Shown in pieces: positions 34,083 through 43,199 of a stretch of DNA of 64,000 nucleotides. Below the pieces are notes generated by a model. It was not told the origin of the DNA. It did not search any database and saw only the letters and a program-made list of their open reading frames with translations. Numbering within the stretch: position 1 is the first letter of the stretch; each line of letters starts with the position of its first letter. Location: positions 1 to 64,000 of the forward strand of contig NZ_JABFCN010000051.1 in assembly GCF_013087515.1 (NCBI RefSeq), in the 5' to 3' direction. A program made the translations under genes and the position numbers. This DNA is from Rhizobium sophorae (GTDB lineage Bacteria; Pseudomonadota; Alphaproteobacteria; Rhizobiales; Rhizobiaceae).

Positions 34083-36947
34083 ATGGAAGAATTGGAAGAG
34101 GCCAACATAACAACCTATTGTTTTGGCGACTGCCGCTTCATTCCCGCTCGCCAGCTGTTGCTTCATCGCGATGTTCCAATCCGTGTCGGATCCCGTGCGA
34201 TCGATCTACTTCATGCGCTCGTGCGCCGGCCTGGTATCGTTGTCAGTAAGGACGAGCTCTTTCGCGCAGCCTGGCCGAACGTTTTCGTCGATGAGAGTAA
34301 CCTCAAGGTCAATATCGCAGTGTTGCGGCGCGCTCTGGCGCAGGTGGAGCCCGACCTGACTTGCATCGCAACCGTGCCGGGCCGCGGCTATCGGTTCGTC
34401 GCGCCACTGCGCGTCCTCGGCGGTGCTGACGAGGCAGCTCTTTCCGACGCGGTCAGAGGCATTACAGGGGAATTGCCGGCCCCACCGGCGCTGATCGGGC
34501 GCGACGAGGCTATGGCCGACCTCGCCGGCGCGCTTGCCGAGACCAGGCTGCTTACAATTGTCGGCCCGCCCGGCGTCGGCAAGACGAGCGTAGCAGTCGC
34601 CACCGCATGGCAGGTCGGTGAGAGCTTGAAGGACGGCGTCTGCTTCGTCGATCTTGCGGCGATCGACTCTCCGCATCTGGTCGCGCCGGCAATTGCCTTT
34701 GCGTGTGGCCTGAACAGCAGTCTCGTCAATATCCTGGCAGGCCTTGTCGAAATGTTGCGCGACCGTGAATTGTTGCTGGTGCTCGACAATTGCGAACATG
34801 TGTTGAACGCCACGGCGACGGTTGCAGACCATCTCAATCACGCGCTTCCGAGGCTTCTCGTCGTCACGACGAGTCGGGAGCCGCTCCGGTGCAGGCGGGA
34901 GTCGGTCTATCGTCTCGCGCCGCTTCGCTTTCCGCCCGCGGGGAGCGAGCTGGACGCGGCGGCGGCGTTAGGCTTTTCGGCCGTAGAATTGCTGGTACAG
35001 CGCGCGGTGACGCAGGGATATCGGCTCGACGATGCGGACGCCTCTTCGCTCGCGGCCATTAGCCGTCGCCTCGATGGTATCGCGCTGGCGATAGAATTGG
35101 CGGCGCCGCGGCTGTCCACCGATGGGCCCGCCAAGCTGGCCGACCTGTTGGAGAATGCCTTCGATGCGTTTGTGTTGCAGGGGAACGCGGCGGCGCCTCG
35201 GCATATGACGCTGATGGCGATGCTGGACTGGAGCTATAGGTTACTTCCCGAGCGCGAAGCATGTCTGCTGCGTCATCTGTCACTATTTAGTGGAACGTTC
35301 ACGCTGAACGATGTTGTCGGGATCTGCGGCCATCTCGGGTCGGCAGAGGATGTCGGGGCGTGGCTGGAGAGCCTTGCCGCCAGATCGTTGTCGTCTGTCA
35401 GCTATCATAGCGGACACCGGTACTATCGCCTCCTTGACAGCACGCGCAGCTTCGCCAGCGAACGCCTTCGCGCGAGCGGCGAAGAGCAGGCGGCGATGGC
35501 GAGCTATACGCGCTACCTGCTGGCTGTGTTCGAACAAGGCGAAGTCGAGTGGAACTGGCGAGCACGCGAAGATTGGACCGCACGCTACGGCCGTTGGGGA
35601 AATGATCTCCACCGAGCCATCGATTGGGCGTGGCGTGATGGACACGACAGGGAATTCGGCATCCGGCTGACCGCAGCCGCCATTCCACTGTGGAACGAGC
35701 TGTCCTCCCTCTCAGAGACCCGAACGCGCGTGGCCGAAGTGGTGGAGGGGCTCAATGGTCTGGCTATGGACGATGTTGTGCTCAGATTGAAACTCGTGTC
35801 TGCGCACGCCCTCAATCTCAATTTCGGCGACGATTGCGGACCGGAGATTGAAGCGGCGTGGCGTGAAGCGAGGACCCTTGCCGACGAAACCGGGAATGTC
35901 GAGTACCGGCTGCGAACGACGATGGGCTGGGCCGGCGCGAAGACATTCGCCGGAAATCATCGCCAAGTCCTGTCCGCCCTTTCCGAACTCCGCGGCCTCC
36001 TCAACCAGGAAGGAGGTCACTCGGCGGTGCCCGATGTCACGAGACTGGAATTGGTCAACCGTTTCTACTGCGGCGATATCGAGACTTCGGTCGCGGGCCT
36101 CAAGGCGTTGGCACGCAGTCATTCCACGGTCGCCTATCGCTCGCAGACGTCAAGGTTTCAACTCGATCGCTTCGTTGGAATACGGTCCTATCTCGCGCCG
36201 ATGCTGTGGGTCGTCGGCGAGCACCGGGAGGCCTTCGATGTGGCGCAGGGATGCATTTCGGCCGCAACGACGATCGGCCATCCCGTCTCGCTCATGCATG
36301 CGTTGGCAGTGGGGGGACTTTCGGTATCGCTTTGGTGCGGCCGTCTTGATGTGGCGCGGGACCAGTTGACGCGGCTGGAAGCGCAGTACCAAATCTGTCA
36401 GCTGGACATTTGGCCCCCCCTTATTCGATTCTATCGTGCTGCCATCGACACCGCTGGCCGTGACGCGCAGGCGGTAGACAGAATGCGTGACGCTATCGGC
36501 GGACTCAGGAGCCGCAATCTGCGGATTCATTTCGCAATGAACCTCGTGATGCTCGCGGACGCCGCCCTGTCCCATAATCGTCTCGATGTCGCGCGCGCCG
36601 TCGCGGCGGAAGCCGGCGATTGTCTGGAGCGGGACGAGGTTTGGTGCCGCCCAGAGTTGTTCCGCGTCATTGGCCTGACGCGGTGGCGCGAAGGTGATGT
36701 CCATTCCGCCGCGGAAAATTTGGCCACGGCGGTGCGGGCGGCGCAGCGAAGCGGCGCTCTAACTCTCGAACTGCGGGCTGCGACCCAACAGGTCAAACTC
36801 GCGCTGCAAACCGGACATGGTGATATCGCGCTAAATCACTTGGCCTCCGTGTACCAATACTTCGAAAGCGGCTTGCATACCGCCGATGTGGTCGCGGCGC
36901 GCGAACAGCTGGAGGTTGGTCCGATGATCTCACGGGGCAGCTCTTAA
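34083..36947 (+). CDS. Winged-helix/STAND ATPase transcriptional regulator
   Basis: The 954-residue regulator starts with an OmpR/CadC-type winged-helix domain (about 12-108: VGSRAIDLLHALVRRPGIVVSKDELFRAAWPN, TVPGRGYRFVAPL). It is followed by an NB-ARC-like ATPase with P-loop GPPGVGKTS (161-169) and Walker B LLLVLDNCEHVL, then a long helical, TPR-like sensor region. Such proteins sense an inducer with the C-terminal repeats and activate neighbouring genes in an ATP-dependent manner. AAGGGAGCTACG before the ATG is a strong ribosome site. It is divergent from the GlcG-ADH-ALDH cluster, its likely target. Confidence 0.88.
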   Translation: MEELEEANITTYCFGDCRFIPARQLLLHRDVPIRVGSRAIDLLHALVRRPGIVVSKDELFRAAWPNVFVDESNLKVNIAVLRRALAQVEPDLTCIATVPGRGYRFVAPLRVLGGADEAALSDAVRGITGELPAPPALIGRDEAMADLAGALAETRLLTIVGPPGVGKTSVAVATAWQVGESLKDGVCFVDLAAIDSPHLVAPAIAFACGLNSSLVNILAGLVEMLRDRELLLVLDNCEHVLNATATVADHLNHALPRLLVVTTSREPLRCRRESVYRLAPLRFPPAGSELDAAAALGFSAVELLVQRAVTQGYRLDDADASSLAAISRRLDGIALAIELAAPRLSTDGPAKLADLLENAFDAFVLQGNAAAPRHMTLMAMLDWSYRLLPEREACLLRHLSLFSGTFTLNDVVGICGHLGSAEDVGAWLESLAARSLSSVSYHSGHRYYRLLDSTRSFASERLRASGEEQAAMASYTRYLLAVFEQGEVEWNWRAREDWTARYGRWGNDLHRAIDWAWRDGHDREFGIRLTAAAIPLWNELSSLSETRTRVAEVVEGLNGLAMDDVVLRLKLVSAHALNLNFGDDCGPEIEAAWREARTLADETGNVEYRLRTTMGWAGAKTFAGNHRQVLSALSELRGLLNQEGGHSAVPDVTRLELVNRFYCGDIETSVAGLKALARSHSTVAYRSQTSRFQLDRFVGIRSYLAPMLWVVGEHREAFDVAQGCISAATTIGHPVSLMHALAVGGLSVSLWCGRLDVARDQLTRLEAQYQICQLDIWPPLIRFYRAAIDTAGRDAQAVDRMRDAIGGLRSRNLRIHFAMNLVMLADAALSHNRLDVARAVAAEAGDCLERDEVWCRPELFRVIGLTRWREGDVHSAAENLATAVRAAQRSGALTLELRAATQQVKLALQTGHGDIALNHLASVYQYFESGLHTADVVAAREQLEVGPMISRGSS

Positions 36948-37068
36948 TCTGCCCACCTCAAATCGTGATTGAGGCCGCCGCCCAATGCTTCTTTGGAGGA
37001 TGAAGTGGAGGGTGACATGTCGAGTGTCGAGAACGAGGCTGATCGCGTGTGCCGGCGGCGCGAAAGGG

Positions 37069-37110
37069 CTTCCCGTCCAGACCGTCGGCGTCACGGGGGA
37101 TGGCCGCACC
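37069..37110 (+). pseudogene. 42-bp guaA-like fragment
   Basis: This stretch is 38/42 identical to guaA positions 28042-28083, in the same orientation. Translated, it reads LPVQTVGVTGDGRT against LPVQTVGVMGDGRT in GuaA; three of the four differences are silent third-position changes. Flanking bases on both sides are unrelated to guaA. It lies in the 207-base gap after the large regulator, which holds no other recognisable gene. Confidence 0.75.
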
Positions 37111-37154
37111 AAGACCAGACTTCCGCGGCGATTTTCATCTGGCGAGTTGCGAGA

Positions 37155-37691
<537 letters not shown>

Positions 37692-37700
37692 TTCCTCTCC

Positions 37701-37874
37701 TTAAAAGGCATATCCGCGCAAGCTGATTGCACTATGCAATCGGTTGTAAGTTAGTTCAACTGGTTTTTGAAATGCGCATAAATCCGCGACCTGATATTCG
37801 CCACCCGCCGTGTCCACACTATAATCGGCAGGCGGCGCATTTCGTTGCCGTAGGGAACCGCCGTCGATCTTCAT
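37701..37874 (-). CDS. Small ORF, perhaps a truncated cupin
   Basis: The 57-residue frame starts MKIDGGSLRQRNAPPADYSV. It has a good ribosome site (GGAGACAGCT) and begins 16 bases after the upstream dehydrogenase-like gene. The N-terminus recalls the opening of small quercetinase/mandelonitrile-lyase-type cupins (P-A-D-Y-x-x), but the barrel is missing. It ends 9 bases before the DHFR-like gene. It may be a gene remnant or a real small protein. Confidence 0.35.
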   Translation of the reverse strand: MKIDGGSLRQRNAPPADYSVDTAGGEYQVADLCAFQKPVELTYNRLHSAISLRGYAF

Positions 37875-37889
37875 AGCTGTCTCCAATTT

Positions 37890-38924
37890 CTAATCCGTCG
37901 TGTTGACCAGGCCGAGGCGGATGAGGCTCTCGGCCGTGGCGCCGATTGCCTCTTCGCGCGAGCGGGGCTCCCAACCAAGCAGGCGTTGGGCCTTCTCGCT
38001 ACTGGCGTTCATATTGACGCCGAGATGCGGCACGATCCCCTTCATCGCCGGATTGAAAAGTGCGACGACGCGGACGAACCAGTTGGGCAAAACGCGCGTG
38101 GACACCTTGCTCGCCCCTTTCCCCAGACGTTGCTTCAGCAGCCTGGCGATCTCGACCATCCATAGGCTTTCGCCCGACGCGGCAAGGAAGCGCTCGCCCC
38201 TTGCGACGGGATCGGTCATCGCGCGTAAATGCAAGTCGGCGACGTCGCGCACGTCGACAACGCAGGTATTAATCTTGGGACAGCCCGGCTGACCGTCCAG
38301 CAAGTTCTTGATGAGACGGATCGAGTGGGAATAGTCGGGGCCGAGCGCGGGCCCGAACACGGTCGTGGGATTGACGCTCGCAAGCTCGAGCCCGCCGCCC
38401 TCGCGGGCAATGAAATCCCACGACGCTCGCTCGGCCAGCGTCTTCGATCTCTGATAGGGCGCCACATGCCCGTTCAGGTCACTCCAGTCGGTCTCGACGA
38501 AGGGGCGGCTTCGCGGTTTGTGGCCGACGCCGATCGCACCGAAGGCCGAGGTGAGCACCACCCGCTTCACGCCCGCATCGCGTGCCGCGCGGAGCACGCG
38601 CAGGTTGCCGTCGACCGCAGGCCTGACCCAATCTTCCTCGCGCAGCTGATCGCCGGACGGCGTCGGCGAGGCGCCGTGGATCACAAAGGTGCAGCCTGCG
38701 GCAGCCTCCGCCCAGCCGTCGTCGGCGGTGAGGTCAGCGGCGATAAACGAAAGGTGGCCACCCGGCTCGGCACCGCCGGTCCTGAGGTTGCTGAGAACCT
38801 CCGCCTCTCGCGACAGTGACCTGAGCGTGGTCCGCACGCGATAGCCCGCCCGCAACAGCGCCAGGATGCAATGCTGCGCGATGAACCCGCTTCCGCCGGT
38901 CACGAGCACCAGTTCGCCACTCAT
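37890..38924 (-). CDS. NAD-dependent epimerase/dihydroflavonol-4-reductase-like protein
   Basis: The 344-residue extended SDR begins ELVLVTGGSGFIAQHCILALLRAGYRV and contains VIHGASPTPSG, VVLTSAFGAIGVG, the active-site YQRSKTLAER (Y-x-x-x-K) and NPTTVFGPALGPDYS. It probably reduces a ketone or aldehyde group using NADPH. GGAGATCGTT precedes the ATG at 38924; 33 further upstream codons lie inside the AKR 3' end and are rejected. It follows the AKR gene by 28 bases. Confidence 0.88.
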   Translation of the reverse strand: MSGELVLVTGGSGFIAQHCILALLRAGYRVRTTLRSLSREAEVLSNLRTGGAEPGGHLSFIAADLTADDGWAEAAAGCTFVIHGASPTPSGDQLREEDWVRPAVDGNLRVLRAARDAGVKRVVLTSAFGAIGVGHKPRSRPFVETDWSDLNGHVAPYQRSKTLAERASWDFIAREGGGLELASVNPTTVFGPALGPDYSHSIRLIKNLLDGQPGCPKINTCVVDVRDVADLHLRAMTDPVARGERFLAASGESLWMVEIARLLKQRLGKGASKVSTRVLPNWFVRVVALFNPAMKGIVPHLGVNMNASSEKAQRLLGWEPRSREEAIGATAESLIRLGLVNTTD

Positions 38925-38952
38925 AACGATCTCCAGACTTGCTTGTTGCGCA

Positions 38953-39954
38953 TCAGCGGTCGATCCCCGCCATGACCCAGTCGGGATAGCGATTGCCGGA
39001 GACCGTGCCGGACGCCAGTGCATCGTCGAGCGTCTGCATCTCGGCAGGCGTCAGCCGGACAGCGTCTGCCGCGACATTTTGCTCGAGGTAGGCGCGACGC
39101 TTGGTGCCGGGGATCGGCACGATAAAATCGCCCTTGTGCAGCAGCCAGGCGAGCGCGATCTGTGCGGACTTTACACCCTTGGCTTCAGCGATGTCGAACA
39201 CTGCCCGCGCGGCCCGTAGGTTGGCGCCGTAATTCTCGCCCTGATACCGTTCATCGATGCGGCGGGTATCGCCTTCGGGATAGTCTTCCGCGCGTTTCAC
39301 TCCGCCGGCCAGGAAGCCGCGTCCGAGCGGACAAAACGGCACAAGACCGATGCCCAGGTCACGCAAGACCGGGATCACGTCGGCTTCGAGATTGCGTTCC
39401 CACAGCGAATATTCGCTCTGCAGCGCCGAGACCGGATGGGTGGCATGCGCGCGGCGCAGCGTGGCGGCACCTACCTCGGATAGGCCGAAGAAGCGGACCT
39501 TGCCTTCCTTCACCAGCTCGCCGACCGTACCCGCCACATCTTCGATCGGTACCTTGCGATCAATGCGGTGCTGGTAGAGCAAGTCGATATGGTCGGTTTG
39601 CAGCCGGCGCAGCGAGCCCTCGACCGTCTGGCGGATCGCGGCGGGGCTGCTGTCGGTCTCGGTGCCGAGCTGGCGACCATTCTCGAATCGGAAGCCGAAC
39701 TTGGTGGCGAGGACCACTTTCTCCCGACGGTCGCGGAAGGCGCGGCCGAGAAGCTCTTCGTTGGTGTACGGGCCGTAGCCTTCCGCCGTATCGAAGAAGT
39801 CGCAGCCGAGCTCGATGGCGTGATGCAGGGTGGCGATGGATTCGGCCTCGTTGGCCGGTCCGTAGGACTGGCTCATGCCCATACAGCCCAGGCCAATCGC
39901 GCCGACCTTGAGGCCCTGATGTCCAAGGTGCCGTTTGCTCAATATCATTGTCAT
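38953..39954 (-). CDS. Aldo/keto reductase
   Basis: The 333-residue TIM-barrel NADPH oxidoreductase has LGCMGMSQSYGP, FFDTAEGYGPYTNEELLG with catalytic Asp and Tyr, VVLATKFG with Lys, and DLLYQHRID with His; VPIPGTKRRAYLEQN forms the cofactor site. It resembles the YajO/perakine-reductase-like group. It is first gene of a four-gene group and divergent from an AraC regulator with 99 bases between them. The 167-codon upstream frame is antisense to that regulator. Confidence 0.92.
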   Translation of the reverse strand: MTMILSKRHLGHQGLKVGAIGLGCMGMSQSYGPANEAESIATLHHAIELGCDFFDTAEGYGPYTNEELLGRAFRDRREKVVLATKFGFRFENGRQLGTETDSSPAAIRQTVEGSLRRLQTDHIDLLYQHRIDRKVPIEDVAGTVGELVKEGKVRFFGLSEVGAATLRRAHATHPVSALQSEYSLWERNLEADVIPVLRDLGIGLVPFCPLGRGFLAGGVKRAEDYPEGDTRRIDERYQGENYGANLRAARAVFDIAEAKGVKSAQIALAWLLHKGDFIVPIPGTKRRAYLEQNVAADAVRLTPAEMQTLDDALASGTVSGNRYPDWVMAGIDR

Positions 39955-40021
39955 TGGCCTCGTCGTTCTGGCGTTCGTGTGGCAGTGAACATAGATGCGA
40001 CAGGGCGGACGTTGAATGCTT

Positions 40022-40051
40022 GAGAATACGCAATACTTGCGCGAGAATACG
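40022..40051. promoter_or_regulatory. Direct repeats GAGAATACG upstream of the AraC gene
   Basis: GAGAATACG occurs at 40022-40030 and 40043-40051, 21 bases apart, about two helical turns, which is the spacing expected for AraC-type tandem half-sites. The second copy ends two bases before the regulator's start codon, suggesting autoregulation; the divergent reductase promoter is within reach. Confidence 0.5.
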
Positions 40052-40053
40052 AA

Positions 40054-41001
40054 ATGACCGCTGATCCCTTCTCCGACATTCTCAAGCTTGCGCGGGCGGA
40101 AACGCTGGTCACGGGTGGATTCACCGCTGGAGGCCCTTGGGCGATCCGTTTCCCCGTGCCGAAGACGATCAAGTTCTTCGCCGTCGTAAAGGGAGGCTGC
40201 TGGGTGACGCTCGACGGCGAAGCGCCTATCCGGTTTGCAACTGGTGATGTGGGGCTGCTCTCGGCGCCACGAGCATTCGTACTCGCCAGTGATCCGGATG
40301 TCTCTCCTGTCGACGCGATGACGTTGTTCTCCGGAGTCGGGCGAACGACGGCTCAACTCGGCGACGGTGACGACTTCGCGCATGTCGGCGGACACGTCCT
40401 GCTCGATCCCGTGAGCGGCCGCCTGTTGGCGGACGTGCTGCCGCCCTGGATCCACGTGCAGGCGAACTTGCCCGCCGCCACGACGTTCCGCTGGCTGCTC
40501 GACCGGCTCGTCGAGGAGCGAACATCCGATTTACCAGGCGCTGAACTCGCATCCGCTCAGCTGGCGCAGCTGCTTTTCATCCAGATCCTGCGGGCCCATC
40601 TGGCCGGAGCACATTGCGCAGGCAGCGGCTGGCTAAGGGCGCTAAGCGATCCGCGCATCGCGCCGGCCCTACGTTTGATGCACGAGGATCCAGCGCGGGC
40701 ATGGCGCCTTGAAGATCTCGCCGCTGCCTGCGCCATGTCGCGGACGACGTTCGCCGACCGGTTCCGAACCGTCGCTGGCGTCGCGCCCCTGGCCTACCTG
40801 ACACAGTGGCGCATGCGACTGGCTGAGCAGGCACTGCGGGACGAGGCAGGAAAATCGGTGGCGTTGATCGCGCGCTCAGTCGGCTACACGTCGGAGAGCG
40901 CTTTTAGTAACGCGTTCAAGCGGGTAGCCGGTAAGTCGCCGAAATCTTACCGAGACAACAATATGCACAAACGCAGTTTGACACAGGTCAAGGATATCTG
41001 A
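40054..41001 (+). CDS. AraC family transcriptional regulator (cupin_6 type)
   Basis: The 315-residue protein has an N-terminal cupin sensor domain (IKFFAVVKGGCWVTLDGEAPIRFATGDVGLLSAPRAFVL) and a C-terminal double helix-turn-helix (WRLEDLAAACAMSRTTFADRFRTVAGVAPLAYLTQWRM, then SVALIARSVGYTSESAFSNAFKRVAGKSPKSYR). It probably controls the divergent aldo/keto reductase operon. The 239 bases after it hold a GC-rich CCGGGGCT hairpin and no gene. Confidence 0.93.
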   Translation: MTADPFSDILKLARAETLVTGGFTAGGPWAIRFPVPKTIKFFAVVKGGCWVTLDGEAPIRFATGDVGLLSAPRAFVLASDPDVSPVDAMTLFSGVGRTTAQLGDGDDFAHVGGHVLLDPVSGRLLADVLPPWIHVQANLPAATTFRWLLDRLVEERTSDLPGAELASAQLAQLLFIQILRAHLAGAHCAGSGWLRALSDPRIAPALRLMHEDPARAWRLEDLAAACAMSRTTFADRFRTVAGVAPLAYLTQWRMRLAEQALRDEAGKSVALIARSVGYTSESAFSNAFKRVAGKSPKSYRDNNMHKRSLTQVKDI

Positions 41002-41239
41002 TGCACTCCGGACCTTGGCTGTTGCGCACCTCTCAGGTGTTCGAAGGCTGACGCTGACGGTACTTCTGCCGCGTTCGCGGTTCGGACCTGGAATGGTGCG
41101 CTAAGAGCCGATGTAGTCGGTAGATGGCTTGCGGGGATTGTAGACATTCCCCCGGGGCTCAAGCCCCCGGCCGGCCTGAGGCGGACAACGGCCTGTGCGC
41201 TTACAGCGATCAGCATGGACAGGCCGCCGCCAGAGGGCG

Positions 41240-41712
41240 CTATTTCAGCGGCAGGAACAGTTCCGCCACCGCTTCATGCTCCGGCACTTCGGGGAAGAAG
41301 CTCAGCCGCTGGCAATAGATCGGGAAATCGCGTGCTTCCTCGCCGCTGGCCGGAAGCCAGGCGCGATAAACGTAGAGCGCGGCGGGCTCCAGATTGTCGG
41401 TGTTGCCGACGACGCGCAGCGTCCGCCAGGGATCTCGCCGGCTTTGATCTCTTTGCCGTTCGCTTCGATCGGTTGGTCGGTCCCGACACAAAGGTCCACT
41501 CTATAGTCGGCAGGCGAGTGAGGACCGCTCGGAACGCCAGACATTGAAGGTCGGACTTGTCCGGGGGTGCAGGCCAGCGGCCTTGCGCCAGGCGATGAAC
41601 CGCTGGATGGTGGCGCCGAGCGTCGCCGGGTCGCCCGGTGCTCCATGATCGCCACCGGCGTGGTGGGGACATTGCGAATTATCACGTCGTCAGTGGTAAA
41701 ACTCTTCTGCAT
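41240..41712 (-). pseudogene. Frameshifted GyrI-like effector-binding protein
   Basis: Parts of a roughly 155-residue GyrI-like/AraC effector-binding protein are spread over three frames: MQKSFTTDDVIIRNVPTTPV at the start, then an IQRFIAWRKAAGLH-like stretch in another frame, SPADYRVDLCVGTDQPIEAN in the first, and WRTLRVVGNTDNLEPAALYV through SFFPEVPEHEAVAELFLPLK in a third. About three frameshifts are needed to join them. It is a decayed gene, or sequencing error if the read is faulty. Confidence 0.75.
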
Positions 41713-41855
41713 GAGCTTGCTCCTTGCATTGTCGAGAGACCCGAAGGCGGCAAGCCACGGCTCCCACGGCCTCCTGCCCGGCAATCGAAGTGCCACGGCG
41801 TCCCGTATGCGGGAGAGGCGCCCCCCTGATCTCACACGCGCCAACAAGGGAGTAT

Positions 41856-42698
41856 TCAACCGTTCGCAAAGTCCGCGGCTGTGAGGGGAACAGGTCTGTA
41901 TCCGTCGACGTCAGCAATGTCGTATTCCGCAGCCAGCTCTGCCGTGACCAAGACGTGCCCGGATTTTGACATCAGCGCAGGGTCTCGCCAAAGTCCGGCG
42001 ATGACGTGGCCGATGAATCCGGGGGATTCGGAATTGGACAAGTCGAAATATTCAGCGTTCTGCAAGACGGCTTCGGTGCGGACGAGACCCGGATAGAGTG
42101 CGACGGCCGCGACATTATGTGGGCGCAGATCATGTGCGAAGTCTGCAGCCATCTTGTTGGCTGCAGCTTTGGCGACACCATAGATCGCGTTCCCCTCGTA
42201 GAGTTGAGCCGCCCAGAACGAAATGTTGACGATGAGACCGCGCTGCGCCGAGATCATCATCGGCGCCACTGCGCGCGACATCATGAAAGCCGCCCTCAGC
42301 GCCGTGCCGATCATGGCATCCCATCGCCACGCAGGCTGATCCCAGAAAGCTCGAGGCCAGGTAAATTCGCCATCCTCCACCATGTTTTCATAGCCGGGCC
42401 ATGCATTGTTCACCAGAATGTCCAGCCTGCTGCCGGCTCGAATCTCTTCGGCCACCCGCTCGGTCTCAGTGTCGTTGCAGTGGTCACAATGATGAATGAC
42501 CACTCGTCCAGGCAGGTTCGCAGCTTCAAGCTCAAGCCCCTCCAGCGAGCCCACGCGCTTGCCTCCTAGGCTTGCCTCTGCCTCGGAACGCGTTCTGCCC
42601 GTAACATGTACTGTGGCTCCTTCAGCAAGCAGAGCAAGCGCAATCCCGCGGCCGACGCCGCGGCTTCCGCCGGTTACCAAAGCGACGACGTCTTTCAT
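41856..42698 (-). CDS. SDR family oxidoreductase
   Basis: The 280-residue protein has the classical SDR features: VVALVTGGSRGVGRGIALAL, LDILVNNAWPGYENM, NISFWAAQLYEGNAIYGVAKAA with Y-x-x-x-K, and ALYPGLVRTEAV. The usual catalytic Ser is in the NISFWA segment. AGGAGGCTACCAAC before the ATG fixes the start at 42698; 79 further upstream codons are rejected. Confidence 0.9.
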   Translation of the reverse strand: MKDVVALVTGGSRGVGRGIALALLAEGATVHVTGRTRSEAEASLGGKRVGSLEGLELEAANLPGRVVIHHCDHCNDTETERVAEEIRAGSRLDILVNNAWPGYENMVEDGEFTWPRAFWDQPAWRWDAMIGTALRAAFMMSRAVAPMMISAQRGLIVNISFWAAQLYEGNAIYGVAKAAANKMAADFAHDLRPHNVAAVALYPGLVRTEAVLQNAEYFDLSNSESPGFIGHVIAGLWRDPALMSKSGHVLVTAELAAEYDIADVDGYRPVPLTAADFANG

Positions 42699-42841
42699 GT
42701 TGGTAGCCTCCTGGATGATGGTTATGCATCGGCACGGCAGAAGGGAGTGTATTTGGCTGCGACTTGCCTGGCCGGCAAAAATACGGCGCCACCGAGCCAT
42801 TGTGAAGACCGACGGAACAGCAATGCTCCCGGCCCCCCATC

Positions 42842-43030
42842 GAACTAACCACTCGTGACTTCGAAGCACTGCTGAAGGGCATCGCCTCGCGTGGCGCTGA
42901 TCTCCGCGGAAACCGGGGCGGCGATATCGCCTCACAGCGTGTCCTTGAAGCCAATGGCTTCACCCGCGCCGGCGAGCGTATCGACGCCGAAGACGGTCCG
43001 TTGATTTGCTGGGAAGCAGTGACCGTGTAG
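42842..43030 (+). pseudogene. Remnant of a GNAT acetyltransferase C-terminus
   Basis: The frame reads through SQRVLEANGFTRAGERIDAE and DGPLICWEA to a stop at 43028-43030. This is the end of RimJ/RimL-like N-acetyltransferases (acetyl-CoA site and last strands). The preceding residues do not resemble the family and no start or N-terminal part is found. The other bases of the 500-base gap between the SDR and LysR genes hold only a hairpin at 43053. Confidence 0.5.
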
Positions 43031-43052
43031 GCTGGAAGCCCGCACAGGAAAC

Positions 43053-43084
43053 GGCCGGCCGAGGTTCAGTCACCTCGGCCGGTC
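43053..43084 (+). terminator. Strong hairpin downstream of the GNAT remnant
   Basis: GGCCGGCCGAGGT pairs with ACCTCGGCCGGTC: 13 pairs with a TCAGTC loop. No long T-run follows. It sits 22 bases after the remnant's stop, as expected for the terminator of the once-intact gene. Confidence 0.55.
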
Positions 43085-43199
43085 GTTATCATGAAAGAGA
43101 CGACTGCGTTCCGGCTTCAGCGGCCGTAAGTGACCTCGACGGAGGCCGCCCATCGTTGATCTGCTTCGGTTTGGGTCTATTCCAGTCACGCTTCCCACC

